A DNA stretch of 64,000 nt from Bradyrhizobium nanningense (GCF_004114535.1 NZ_LBJC01000081.1:62001-126000); one strand, 5' to 3'; counted from the first letter of the stretch, positions 18,909 to 35,583 are shown. Made by a program: numbers and translations. The notes: a model not told the origin generated them from the sequence alone.

Positions 18909-20963
18909 CTATTCCTCGTCCTCGACCTTGTCGAAGAAGGAATAGCGCAAGCTGTCGGCGTCGGCGTACCACTGCCCTGGCCCCTTGTTGGCGGCGAGCG
19001 TCGCCTCCCAGAGCGCATCGGTGCAATCCTTGCGGTGCATCGAGAGGTCGAAACCATTGCCGAAGAACAGTTCGGACCATTCCCACCAAGTGCCGAGTTT
19101 CTTGACCCCGCGCAGCAGGTCGTAGCGGTCGATCAGAGCGGGAGCCATGTCCGAGGTGATCGAGCCGAACACGAGGCCGGTCTTGACCACGCGGTTGAGC
19201 TCGCGGATCGCGCGGACCACCTGCTTCGGGGAAACGTGGCAGAGGCTGGTCTCGAACACGAAGTCGAACGCGCCGTCCTTGAACGGCATGTCGGTGATCG
19301 AGCCGAGCTTGTTGTACGTCATCAGCGCCTTCGGCGTCTTGGCGTGGATGGCACGGTTGTTCTCGATGCCGAAGGCATCGATTCCGCGCTCGCGCAGCGC
19401 GCCGATCAGCTCGCCGCTGGCGGAGCCCGCGACGAGCAGCTTGGCGCCCTTCGTCTTACCCCAGACGATGCCCAGCAGCTTGGTGAGATAATCGGGGTCG
19501 GTAAAGTGACGCCAAGCCTCGTGATAGGGGCCGAGGCCGCGATAGTTTTCGAAATAACCGCGATCGATCTTGTCGGAGAGCGGCTTGTCCTCCTGCGCGC
19601 GCTCCCGGCGCAGGCGCATCATCTCGGTCAGGATGATGTCGGTGGCGGCGTCCGAGGAATCGAGCAGGCCGTTCAGCGTCGAGTCGAACAGATAGTCGCC
19701 GACCACCACGATGCCGGGATGCTCCTTCGGCTCCGGCCGGTGGTTGGTCATGACGTCGCGCACGGGCAGACCGCCCGGTATCGCGTTCACTGACGACAGC
19801 CAGCGGTGGATCTTGCCTTCCATGAAATGCGAACGCGCATCGCCGAGCGAAGCCGGCAGCGACTTCAGCGCGGCGTCGATCAGCTCCTGGTCCGACAGAT
19901 TGGCGTAGGCCAGCGCGTCGGAGCCGGGAATCAGCCAGTTCAGCACGCCGTGCTTGCCGACGTCGTGGCGCGCGCCCTCGTTGTAGACGCAGCAACCGCC
20001 GAAAGCTTCCGACATGAACCAGGCGCCGGGAATCTTCTCGCCCCAGAATGGCGTGTCGAACAGGATCGAGACGCGCAGGTAATGCGCGGGACGGTCGAAG
20101 TAGGAGACGTGCTTGACCATCGACTTGCGCAGCTGTTCGCCTTCCCACCCCATGGTGGCGAGCCAGGAATGCGGCAGGCAGACCAGCACGAGATCGAAGT
20201 CGCGGGTCTCCGGTCCCTTGCCGTTCATCATCTTGAGCTGGTAGCGGCCGGTCGGCGCCTTGCCCACCGCGAGCACGCGATGATTGAGCTGGATGTCGGC
20301 GTTGACCTCCGACTGCAGGCACTCGATCAGCTGCTCATTGCCATTCTGGATGGAATAGAGGCCGATATAGCCGTCGACATCCATCAGGTAGTTCTTGAGC
20401 GCGTTGAGGCCGTTGGTGTTGTGGCTCTCGGTCGCGATGTCGGAGCGCGCCATCACCTTGAAGAAGCGCTTGGCCGTCTCGTCCTCGACCTCCTCGTCGA
20501 GCACCTGCTCGGCGGTCTTGTAGGCCCAGGGATTCTCGTTGTCGTGCGCGCCGACGCCCTCGTAATATTCGATCGGCGACATCATCTCGGTGCAACGCTT
20601 GCGGAAGGCCTCGATCGCAGAAGCGGTCTTGGCGCCGTATCTGCGGCGCATGCCGGGCACGTCGTTCAGCAGCTCGCCGCCGAGGTGCACCTGCTCGGCG
20701 TCCATCGGAATGGTCTGCAGCCCGAAATGCTGGATCAACTCGCGCAGCGGATCCGGACCCGTCATCGAGTAATCGTAGATCTCGGCCACGCCGGCCTCGT
20801 ACATCGCGGGCGCGGAATCGAACTTGCGCGTGACGATCTTGCCGCCGAGCCGGTCGGAGGCCTCGTAGATGGTGACGCGACAGAGATCGCCAAGCTTGCG
20901 CTTCAGATACCAAGCGCTCATCAGCCCGCCAGGGCCGCCGCCTACGATTGCGAGATCAAGCAT
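18909..20963 (-). CDS. fusion of FAD amine-oxidase-like domain and SAM methyltransferase domain
   Basis: The 684-residue product begins MLDLAIVGGGPGGLMSAWYL, a dinucleotide-binding Rossmann motif, followed by YEASDRLGGKI, the typical second FAD contact. About residues 1-450 resemble flavin amine oxidases/protoporphyrinogen oxidases (GIVVVGDYLFDSTLNGLLDS near the C-terminal flavin-binding part). A linker leads to a class I methyltransferase-like domain at about 495-640: AKLLVAGSASGELIGAL as motif I, SITDMPFKDGAFDFVFETSL as motifs II/III. Substrate and reaction are unknown. The arrangement suggests a two-step oxidation and methylation on one chain. It is separated by 190 nt and a strong terminator from rpoC and is followed by the ABC exporter. 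Confidence 0.8.
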   Translation of the reverse strand: MLDLAIVGGGPGGLMSAWYLKRKLGDLCRVTIYEASDRLGGKIVTRKFDSAPAMYEAGVAEIYDYSMTGPDPLRELIQHFGLQTIPMDAEQVHLGGELLNDVPGMRRRYGAKTASAIEAFRKRCTEMMSPIEYYEGVGAHDNENPWAYKTAEQVLDEEVEDETAKRFFKVMARSDIATESHNTNGLNALKNYLMDVDGYIGLYSIQNGNEQLIECLQSEVNADIQLNHRVLAVGKAPTGRYQLKMMNGKGPETRDFDLVLVCLPHSWLATMGWEGEQLRKSMVKHVSYFDRPAHYLRVSILFDTPFWGEKIPGAWFMSEAFGGCCVYNEGARHDVGKHGVLNWLIPGSDALAYANLSDQELIDAALKSLPASLGDARSHFMEGKIHRWLSSVNAIPGGLPVRDVMTNHRPEPKEHPGIVVVGDYLFDSTLNGLLDSSDAATDIILTEMMRLRRERAQEDKPLSDKIDRGYFENYRGLGPYHEAWRHFTDPDYLTKLLGIVWGKTKGAKLLVAGSASGELIGALRERGIDAFGIENNRAIHAKTPKALMTYNKLGSITDMPFKDGAFDFVFETSLCHVSPKQVVRAIRELNRVVKTGLVFGSITSDMAPALIDRYDLLRGVKKLGTWWEWSELFFGNGFDLSMHRKDCTDALWEATLAANKGPGQWYADADSLRYSFFDKVEDEE

Positions 20964-21097
20964 GTGAGTTCCGTGGTCTCCGGTCCGCCCCCCTTCACGG
21001 GACCACCGGTCTAAACTCTCCTAGCAGAAGCGCTTTTACGCCTGAAGGAAAGATGAACAAACGTTGATCCTGCATCGCAGCAGGCAAAGAATGCGGC

Positions 21098-21124
21098 AAA
21101 AAGGCCGGCTTTCGCCGGCCTTTT
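21098..21124 (-). terminator. rho-independent terminator of the rpoBC operon
   Basis: A 7-bp perfect GC stem (ggccggc / gccggcc, 21103-21109 and 21114-21120) with a 4-nt loop is followed, in the direction of rpoC transcription, by five T residues (21102-21098). A run of four T on the other strand makes it formally bidirectional. It lies 30 nt after the rpoC stop. Confidence 0.9.
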
Positions 21125-21155
21125 CACTGTCCTCAGTATTCCTACGGATGAACGA

Positions 21156-25352
<4,197 letters not shown>

Positions 25353-25446
25353 CGTCTTCTCCTCGCGTGCCGGTCGCCTCCGGCCGCAAATTCGAAAATC
25401 ACTTCTGCAGGGCGCCCTGCCCTCAAGGCCTCGGACGGGGCGCCGG

Positions 25447-25469
25447 TGCCCGGCCGCAAAGGCCGGGCA
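25447..25469. repeat. REP-like palindrome in the rpoB-rpoC spacer
   Basis: Perfect 9-bp arms tgcccggcc / ggccgggca around a gcaaa loop, 12 nt after the rpoB stop. The same ATGCCCGG-type arm occurs at 30027 and 37224 in this window. It has no T-run, so it is an mRNA hairpin, not a terminator. Confidence 0.7.
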
Positions 25470-25481
25470 TGACAGGTCGAA

Positions 25482-29600
<4,119 letters not shown>

Positions 29601-29920
29601 CGTGGCCTCTCATTTTCGTCGCCCGATCTGGGCGCGCCGTCCAGGACGCGGCTGCCACCGCTCCCCGGGTTGAATTTTTCGAACCCGTTTTGGGGGCCGC
29701 AGACTCAGTTTCAGGCGAGAATGTCCTGAATCTGTTCTTCAGACCTTCAAAACGCAAAACGACGCGCGGGGCGCTGGTGCGCGCCCGCCCGTCACAACGA
29801 TCGTCTTCACGGACTGCAAAAGCCCGAAATAGCTTGCTCTCCCAACGGCTTACAGGGAATCCAGCACCCTGCCCACCGCGCTTTCGTGCTGCCGACCCGA
29901 TATGGGGCGACAATAGTGGA

Positions 29921-29945
29921 GATTTGAGGGGTAGACCCTCAAATC
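29921..29945. promoter_or_regulatory. hairpin in the rplL-rpoB spacer
   Basis: Perfect 10-bp arms gatttgaggg / ccctcaaatc around a 5-nt loop, extended by outer GGA/CCC pairs. On the plus strand it is followed by cacactttttc, a terminator-like T-run; in the direction of rpoB transcription it is not. It is a candidate attenuation or RNase-processing stem for rpoB. Confidence 0.55.
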
Positions 29946-30023
29946 CCCACACTTTTTCGTGTTCAGCCCGCGTCGGGACGTTCCGTCGCACGCCTTTTGC
30001 ATTAGGCCCCAGTCTTTCCGATC

Positions 30024-30097
30024 GTCATGGCCGGGCTTGACCCGGCCATCCACGATCTTGGGACGAGATCCCGGGTCTCGCTGCGCGAGCCCGGGAT
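30024..30097. repeat. composite REP-like element downstream of rplL
   Basis: Two adjacent palindromes: atggccggg-cttga-cccggccat (30027-30049) and atcccgggtctcg / cgagcccgggat (30068-30097, one bulged base). The order and the cttga loop match the first half of the repeat at 37224, so this is one member of a dispersed family. It begins 20 nt after the rplL stop. Confidence 0.7.
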
Positions 30098-30116
30098 TTC
30101 GCTGAAGTAACTCGCG

Positions 30117-30494
30117 TTACTTCAGCTCGACCTTCGCGCCAGCCTTCTCGAGCTGGGCCTTGATCTTGTCGGCTTCTTCCTTGTTCACGCCTTCCTTCAG
30201 CGGCTTCGGAGCACCCTCGACGAGGTCCTTTGCTTCCTTCAGGCCGAGACCGGTGATGGCGCGGACTTCCTTGATGACCTCGATCTTCTTGTCGCCGGCG
30301 CTGGCGAGAACGACCGTGAACTCGGTCTTCTCTTCCGCCGGAGCGGCAGCAGCGCCACCGCCAGCCGGGCCGGCCACGGCGACGGCCGCGGCAGCCGAAA
30401 CGCCCCACTTCTCTTCGAGGAGCTTCGCCAGTTCAGCAGCTTCGAGCACGGTGAGGCTCGAGAGGTCGTCAACGATCTTCTGCAAGTCAGCCAT
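30117..30494 (-). CDS. rplL: 50S ribosomal protein L7/L12
   Basis: L7/L12 forms the flexible stalk that recruits translation GTPases. The 125-residue product has the N-terminal dimerisation domain (MADLQKIVDDLSSLTVLEAA). It has an Ala/Gly/Pro hinge (about 36-57) and a C-terminal domain with EKTEFTVVLASAGDKKIEVI and GLGLKEAKDLVEGAPKPLKE, the GTPase contact surface. It follows rplJ by 54 nt. Confidence 0.97.
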   Translation of the reverse strand: MADLQKIVDDLSSLTVLEAAELAKLLEEKWGVSAAAAVAVAGPAGGGAAAAPAEEKTEFTVVLASAGDKKIEVIKEVRAITGLGLKEAKDLVEGAPKPLKEGVNKEEADKIKAQLEKAGAKVELK

Positions 30495-30548
30495 TGTTCA
30501 GTTTCCTTACGTGTAAGTCTGGTTCGGGTTTGAGTTTTGCGAAGGGCG

Positions 30549-31067
30549 TCAGGCCGCTTCGCCCTTTGAGGCATGAGCCTGGATGACGCGCGCGAGCTTG
30601 CCCGCGGGCGCATTGGCGAGCTGAGCGATCTTGGTCGCCGGGGCCACAAGCAGGCCGACGATCTTGGCGCGCAGCTCATCAAGCGACGGCAGTGAGGCAA
30701 GCGCCTTCACGCTGTCGACATTCAGGACGGTCTTTCCCATCGAGCCGCCAATGATGACGAACTTTTCGTTCGCCTTGGCGAATTCGACGGCGACCTTTGG
30801 CGCCGCTACCGGATCGTTCGAAGTGGCGATCACGGTCGGTCCCTTCAGCATGGGGCCGATGGCAACGACGTCAGTGCCTTCAAGAGCAATTTTGGCGAGA
30901 CGGTTCTTCGAGACCTTCACCGCGGCACCAGCCTGCTTCATCTGCATGCGCAGCTTCTGCATCTGGGCAACGGTCAGGCCGGAATATTGAGCAACGACCG
31001 CGACGCTCGTGGTCTTGAAGACCTCATTGAGCTGTTCGACCGCCTCTTTTTTTGCCGCTCGTTCCAC
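30549..31067 (-). CDS. rplJ: 50S ribosomal protein L10 (GTG start)
   Basis: L10 anchors the L7/L12 dimers and, with them, represses its own operon in E. coli. I choose the GTG at 31067, giving a 172-residue VERAAKKEAVEQLNEVF... protein. It has a GGAGAG ribosome-binding site 8 nt upstream and the family length. The in-frame ATG 8 codons earlier (MAANRREL) lacks a ribosome-binding site. Motifs YSGLTVAQMQKLRMQMKQAG and KVSKNRLAKIALEGTD are intact, and the C-terminal helix that binds L12 dimers is present. Confidence 0.93.
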   Translation of the reverse strand: MERAAKKEAVEQLNEVFKTTSVAVVAQYSGLTVAQMQKLRMQMKQAGAAVKVSKNRLAKIALEGTDVVAIGPMLKGPTVIATSNDPVAAPKVAVEFAKANEKFVIIGGSMGKTVLNVDSVKALASLPSLDELRAKIVGLLVAPATKIAQLANAPAGKLARVIQAHASKGEAA

Positions 31068-31651
31068 AGCAAGCTCTCTCCGGTTGGCGGCCATCGCGAA
31101 AAGCGGGACCGCCGGGTTGCACCCATCGTCCCGCCCAAACCTGAACCTCCGGGCCAAAACCCTAAGGACACGCCGGGCAAGACGACAATTCAAAGCCTGC
31201 CCTCCGGGAGCACCTGAAGGGGCCCACGGCGCGTCGAGGTCCGAACCAGACCCGTTTCGCAGATCAGCCCTTAAAGCTGTATGCGAAGTGAAATCCGGTC
31301 TTCACCCGTCTATGCAGGCCATGCGATTAAGCCGTTGAGAAATCGAAATTCCCCGCGGGCGCCTGCAGTCTTGGACAGGACAAGGTCAGCCGGCGAACCG
31401 CCCGACCTCTGCCCACATTCCTCCAACCGACGGGTTTTCCTTCCTTTTCGGGCAAATCCTCACGGACGTCCTGAAAAGGAATGATCTCCTGTCGTGTCAG
31501 GTTTTCGGAATGCGTGCACGAACGCGCCAGCCGAAGCCGGCACGTTCGGAGGCGGTTCTTTAACCGCTCGGGGCCCGCTTGCCAAGAGCAAAATTCACAC
31601 CAGTTCCAATCCGTTGCCGGATGGGCTTGACCGGGGGCGATATGGACCGAT
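31068..31651. other. 584-nt rplJ leader region, no gene seen
   Basis: No frame here has family features. It separates the dehydrogenase gene from rplJ and probably holds the rplJL promoter and a long leader. A leader is where the L10-L12 complex binds in other bacteria, but I cannot confirm that fold by eye. A small perfect stem (gcggtt-cttt-aaccgc, 31552-31567) near the distal end lacks a T-run in either useful direction. Confidence 0.5.
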
Positions 31652-32605
31652 TCAAGCCGATTTCGCTCCATAAGGCAGCGGCTTCCCCTCGAAGAACGCG
31701 GTCAGGTTCGCCAGCACGCAGTTCTGCATGGCAACGTGTGATTCGAGGGTATGGCCGCCGATATGCGGGGCGAACACCACGTTCGGCAGCGCGGTCAATG
31801 CATCTGGCGCGTGCGGTTCCTTCTCGAAGACGTCGAGGCCGGCGCCGGCGATGGTCTTGTTGGCGAGCGCCGCGACCAGGGCCTTCTGGTCGATGACAGA
31901 GCCGCGGGCGATGTTGACGACATAGCCGTCCGCGCCGAGGCGCTTCAGGATGTCGGCGTTGACGACGTGCTGGGTCTCGGCCCCTGCCCGGACCGCGATC
32001 ATCAGCACGCTGCACCACTCCGTGAGCGCCTCCAGCGACGGGAAATATTGATAGGGCAAATCATACTTGCTGCGGCTGAAATAGCCGACCTCGCTCTCGA
32101 AAGCGGCGCAGCGCGCGGCGATCTTGCGGCCGATCTCGCCCATGCCGTAGACGCCGATGCGGCGGCCGGGCATGCCGGCTTGCGGGCGCATCATCGGCGA
32201 CGGCTTCGAGGCGGCCCAATCGCCACTGCGGACATATTGGTCGGCGACCAGGATCCGCCGCGTCGTCGCCAGCATCAGGGTCATCGCGATGTCAGCGACC
32301 GAAGCCGCATTGGCGCCGGGACTGTGGCCGACCGCAATGTTGCGGCTGGCGGCCGCGGTCAGGTCGACGCCGTCATAACCGGTGCCGTAGCAGACGATCG
32401 CACCGAGCTTGGGAAACATGTCCATCGCCTCCGCACCGAGCGGTGTGCCGCCCGCGGTCAGCAGCGCGCGGATGCCGCCGAGCTCCTCGGCCGGAAACAC
32501 GTCTCGCGCGGGCTTGCCGCCGGTATCGAGCAGCTCGAAGCGCTCGGCGAAGCGCGCCATCATCGTCTTGGGAAAGCGCGAATAGATCAGGACCTTGTCA
32601 GGCAT
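31652..32605 (-). CDS. D-2-hydroxyacid dehydrogenase (NAD-dependent)
   Basis: The 317-residue product (start MPDKVLIYSRFPKTMMARF) belongs to the D-isomer 2-hydroxyacid dehydrogenase family, which reduces 2-oxoacids such as glyoxylate or hydroxypyruvate. The NAD-binding GVYGMGEIGRKIA is at about residues 150-162. The catalytic triad is visible: Arg in VNIARGSVID, Glu in LDVFEKEPHAP and His in VFAPHIGGHT. The exact substrate cannot be read. It is inserted between rplA and rplJ, genes that are normally adjacent, but is bounded by a hairpin (32655-32688) and a long leader. It is probably its own unit. Confidence 0.9.
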   Translation of the reverse strand: MPDKVLIYSRFPKTMMARFAERFELLDTGGKPARDVFPAEELGGIRALLTAGGTPLGAEAMDMFPKLGAIVCYGTGYDGVDLTAAASRNIAVGHSPGANAASVADIAMTLMLATTRRILVADQYVRSGDWAASKPSPMMRPQAGMPGRRIGVYGMGEIGRKIAARCAAFESEVGYFSRSKYDLPYQYFPSLEALTEWCSVLMIAVRAGAETQHVVNADILKRLGADGYVVNIARGSVIDQKALVAALANKTIAGAGLDVFEKEPHAPDALTALPNVVFAPHIGGHTLESHVAMQNCVLANLTAFFEGKPLPYGAKSA

Positions 32606-32654
32606 TGTTCTTGTTTCCCGGTTCTTGTTTCCGACGAGCGCCGCCGCAAACGAC

Positions 32655-32688
32655 GAGGGGCGGAATCGGTTGCCCAATTCCGCCCCTC
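32655..32688 (-). terminator. stem-loop after rplA, possible terminator
   Basis: Perfect 12-bp arms gaggggcggaat / attccgcccctc around a 10-nt loop, 23 nt after the rplA stop. The following bases (gtcgtttgc) are only weakly T-rich, so termination may be partial or the stem may protect the upstream mRNA. Confidence 0.55.
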
Positions 32689-32710
32689 GCCCTCACGTCA
32701 CTTCGAAGTC

Positions 32711-33403
32711 TTAGCCGAGAATGGTGCCCGGCTCGACCTTCACGCCGGGGCCCATCGTCGAGGACACCGCAACGCGCTGGATGTAGGTGCCCTTGGAGCC
32801 GGCGGGCTTGGCCTTGGAGACGGCGTCAGCCAGGGCCTTGATGTTCTCGACCAGCTTTTCCTCGGAGAACGAGGCCTTGCCGACGCCAGCCTGCAGGATG
32901 CCGGCCTTCTCGACGCGGAACTCGACCGAGCCGCCCTTGGCACCCTTCACCGCGCCGGTGACGTCCATGGTCACGGTGCCGATCTTCGGGTTCGGCATCA
33001 AGCCGCGCGGGCCGAGCACCTTACCGAGACGGCCGACCAGCGGCATCATGTCGGGGGTGGCGATGCAGCGGTCGAAATCGATCGAGCCGTTCTGCACCTT
33101 CTCGACCAGGTCTTCGGCGCCGACGACGTCGGCACCCGCAGCCTTGGCCTCATCGGCCTTGGCGCCGCGGGCGAACACGCCGACGCGGAGCGTACGGCCG
33201 GTGCCGTTCGGCAGGGTCACGACGCCGCGGACCATCTGGTCGGCGTGACGCGGATCGACGCCGAGGTTGATTGCGATCTCGATGGTCTCGTCGAACTTCG
33301 CTTTCGCGCGCTCCTTGACCATCTTGATGGCGTCCGCGAGCGGATAAAGCTTTTCGCGGTCAATACCTTCGCGGGCTTTGTTCAAACGCTTTCCGATTGC
33401 CAT
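32711..33403 (-). CDS. rplA: 50S ribosomal protein L1
   Basis: L1 forms the mobile stalk at the E site and represses rplK-rplA in E. coli. The 230-residue product begins MAIGKRLNKAREGIDREKLY. It contains the two-domain landmarks HADQMVRGVVTLPNGTGRT and LGPRGLMPNPKIGTVTMDV, and ends with GPGVKVEPGTIL. It starts 6 nt after rplK. Confidence 0.97.
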   Translation of the reverse strand: MAIGKRLNKAREGIDREKLYPLADAIKMVKERAKAKFDETIEIAINLGVDPRHADQMVRGVVTLPNGTGRTLRVGVFARGAKADEAKAAGADVVGAEDLVEKVQNGSIDFDRCIATPDMMPLVGRLGKVLGPRGLMPNPKIGTVTMDVTGAVKGAKGGSVEFRVEKAGILQAGVGKASFSEEKLVENIKALADAVSKAKPAGSKGTYIQRVAVSSTMGPGVKVEPGTILG

Positions 33404-33409
33404 GACCGC

Positions 33410-33838
33410 TTACCCCGCAACTTCCAGGCCCATCGAACGGGCGGAGCCCTCGACCATCTTCATGGCCGATTCGATGGAATCGCAATTGAGATCCTTCATC
33501 TTCTTCTCGGCGATCTCGCGCACCTGCGCGCGGGTCACCTTGCCGGCCTTGTCACGGCCCGGCGCCTTCGAGCCGGACTGGATCTTGGCAGCCTGCTTGA
33601 GGAAGAACGACATGGGGGGCGTCTTCATCTCGAAGGTGAACGAACGATCGGCGTAGATCGTGATCACCACGGGAATCGGGGTGTTCTTCTCTTCCTTCTG
33701 GGTCTGGGCGTTGAACGCCTTGCAGAACTCCATGATGTTGAGACCGCGCTGACCGAGCGCGGGACCGATCGGGGGCGAAGGATTCGCCGCACCGGCCGGG
33801 ACCTGAAGCTTCAGGTATCCGGTCACTTTCTTTGCCAT
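33410..33838 (-). CDS. rplK: 50S ribosomal protein L11
   Basis: L11 binds the GTPase-associated centre and is needed for the RelA stringent response. The product has 142 residues. It has the N-terminal proline-rich PAGAANPSPPIGPALGQRGL (about 16-35), where thiopeptide-resistance changes arise; the conserved prolines are present. The C-terminal rRNA-binding domain ends SIESAMKMVEGSARSMGLEV. It lies 133 nt after nusG. Confidence 0.97.
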   Translation of the reverse strand: MAKKVTGYLKLQVPAGAANPSPPIGPALGQRGLNIMEFCKAFNAQTQKEEKNTPIPVVITIYADRSFTFEMKTPPMSFFLKQAAKIQSGSKAPGRDKAGKVTRAQVREIAEKKMKDLNCDSIESAMKMVEGSARSMGLEVAG

Positions 33839-33971
33839 GTATCACTCCTGTTGTGCCGGCATGTCGCCGGCGGTTTCAGGTTCGTGGTCGGGATCAACGG
33901 GCGGCTGGCAACCGCCCTCGTCCTCCCACGGCCTCTCGCTGCGCAAGACCGAAGTCTCACGCATTACCCGA

Positions 33972-34526
33972 TCAGACCTTCTCGACCTGACCGAATTCCA
34001 GTTCGACCGGCGTGGCGCGACCGAAGATCGACACCGCGACCTTCACGCGCGAGCGCGCCTCGTCGATTTCCTCGACGACGCCCGAGAACGAGGCGAACGG
34101 GCCATCGGCCACGCGCACGTTCTCGCCGATCTCGAACGACACCGACGCCTTCGGCCGTTCCACGCCCTCCTGCACCTGGTGCAGGATGCGCATGGCTTCG
34201 GCCTCCGAGATCGGCATCGGCTTGTTTTCAGCGCCGAGGAAGCCCGTGACCTTCGGCGTGTTCTTGATCAGATGAAACGCTTCGTCGGTCAGCTTCATCT
34301 TCACCAGCACGTAGCCGGGGAAGAACTTGCGCTCGGCGTCGATCTTGCGGCCGCGGCGCACTTCCGTGACCTTCTCGGTCGGCACCAGCACCAGCTCGAA
34401 CAGCTCCTCGAGCCCGCGCTGCTTGGCCTGTTCGCGGATCGATTCGGCGACCTTCTTCTCGAAGTTCGAATAGGCGTGGACGATGTACCAGCGCTTGTCG
34501 GACAGTTGAGCGGTTGCTGTTGCCAT
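33972..34526 (-). CDS. nusG: transcription termination/antitermination factor NusG
   Basis: NusG binds RNA polymerase through its N-terminal domain and Rho or S10 through its KOW domain. The 184-residue product has KRWYIVHAYSNFEKKVAESI at about 11-30, the RRGRKIDAERKFFPGYVLVK polymerase contact, and a C-terminal KOW domain (VADGPFASFSGVVEEIDEAR onward). Its ATG overlaps the secE stop (TGATG), the usual coupling. Confidence 0.97.
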   Translation of the reverse strand: MATATAQLSDKRWYIVHAYSNFEKKVAESIREQAKQRGLEELFELVLVPTEKVTEVRRGRKIDAERKFFPGYVLVKMKLTDEAFHLIKNTPKVTGFLGAENKPMPISEAEAMRILHQVQEGVERPKASVSFEIGENVRVADGPFASFSGVVEEIDEARSRVKVAVSIFGRATPVELEFGQVEKV

Positions 34527-34717
34527 CAGTGAATGCCCAGAAGGAAGGTGACGAGGTAACGGATGAACTGGTCGGCGGCGAAGAAGAAGATCGAGGCCAC
34601 GGCGACCATGACGAACACCATGATGGTGGTGATCGTGGTCTCGCGGCGGGTCGGCCAGGTGACCTTGGCGGTCTCCGAGCGCACTTCCTGCAAGAACTTG
34701 AACGGGCTGACTGCCAT
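34526..34717 (-). CDS. secE: preprotein translocase subunit SecE
   Basis: SecE clamps the SecY channel. The 63-residue product is the short single-helix form. It has an amphipathic segment FKFLQEVRSETAKVTWPTRR with the invariant KVTWP, then one membrane helix (about 30-55). The start MAVSPFKF is preferred over an ATG five codons upstream because it matches the family start. A good promoter lies 175 nt upstream (34892-34920). Confidence 0.95.
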   Translation of the reverse strand: MAVSPFKFLQEVRSETAKVTWPTRRETTITTIMVFVMVAVASIFFFAADQFIRYLVTFLLGIH

Positions 34718-35082
34718 CGTTTTAATGTCCAACGTCCGTCGACAGACGCGAATGAATTTCAGGGATCCGAACAGCCGCCGTTGGCCCAGCCCTCTGTCTC
34801 GAAGGATGAGCCGGAAACCGGGCTCGATTGTTCGGGGATTGCAAAGCCGCGCCGGAGATCCGCGTCTAACGGGCCGGCTGCGAGTGCGGGCTATCTACTG
34901 CGGATAGGACCAAAGGTCAAGATATAGAGGGTGCGCCCAGGCCAGCCGACCTCCCCGGGCGGGAGAGCAGAGCCAAGGCGGATCAAAGGCTTATATGCCC
35001 CACCCTGGCACGGCGTGACCGCTGCTCCCAACCGCCGCCTTCAGAGCGCCCCATCGGGGCGCTCTGCCGCTTCGGCCGCCGC
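34718..35082. other. secE leader and spacer, no intact gene
   Basis: It contains the secE promoter (34892-34920), about 165 nt of leader, and to its right a stretch that continues the open frame of the decayed glycosyltransferase without recognisable family sequence. I see no other feature. Confidence 0.5.
34892..34920 (-). promoter_or_regulatory. sigma-70 promoter of secE-nusG
   Basis: Reading leftward: TTGACC (34920-34915), exactly 17 nt, TAGATA (34897-34892). Predicted start of transcription is about 34885, leaving a leader of roughly 165 nt before secE. Confidence 0.65.
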
Positions 35083-35583
35083 GATCGCGCGAAATTCGAT
35101 GCCATCACGCTCATTCCCGGAGATCACGCTTTCCAGAACGAAGGTATTGCCCGGATGTTCAAGGCGGCGGGCGCCGCTGACCTCGTCATTACCTATCGCG
35201 ACAATCAGTCGGACCGCTCCGTCAATCGCTCGCTGCAGTCGCATTCGCTGCGCTTCATCCTGAACTGCCTGTTCGGCTTCTGGCTGTCCGACTACCACAG
35301 CATGATCGTTTACCCCGTGAAATGGCTGCGCCAGATCGCGGTGAAGACCGACGGCTACGGCTATCAGATCTGCGCGTTGATCTCGCTGCTGCAGCTCGGA
35401 CTCACCTACGTGCAGGTGCCCGTGAGCCTGAACGCGGAGCTGAAGGGCTCATCCCGTGCACTGCGGCTGCATACCTATTTCGAGCTCGGTGGCACCATCG
35501 TCTCGCTGCTGCGCCCCGTTCCCATCCGGGACGTCGATCTCAGCCGGGTTCCGACAGACACGGAACGGGCCGCCGCGCGTTAG
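35083..35583 (+). pseudogene. 5'-truncated family 2 glycosyltransferase
   Basis: The open frame encodes about 166 residues that resemble the C-terminal two thirds of polyprenyl-phosphate-type GT2 enzymes: KFDAITLIPGDHAFQNEGIA, DLVITYRDN, then DGYGYQICALISLLQLGLTY and VQVPVSLNAELKG. The family's N-terminal nucleotide-sugar-binding part (about 90-100 residues) is missing, and the first ATG (35155) lies inside the domain. It is opposite in strand to the ribosomal genes and lies between tRNA-Trp and secE, so it looks like a decaying insertion near a tRNA. Confidence 0.7.

Larger units (their letters stand above)
29601..30116. other. rplL-rpoB spacer with RNA hairpins, no gene seen
   Basis: No plausible coding frame. 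Reading in the transcription direction it carries the composite repeat at 30024-30097, the stem at 29921-29945 and then a 320-nt rpoB leader. In E. coli the equivalent spacer holds an attenuator and an RNase III site that set the ratio of L7/L12 to RNA polymerase. A similar role here is inference. Confidence 0.6.

Noticed and set aside
31552..31567. Stem gcggtt-cttt-aaccgc as a terminator of the dehydrogenase gene
   Set aside because: Short stem with no T-run in the direction of transcription.
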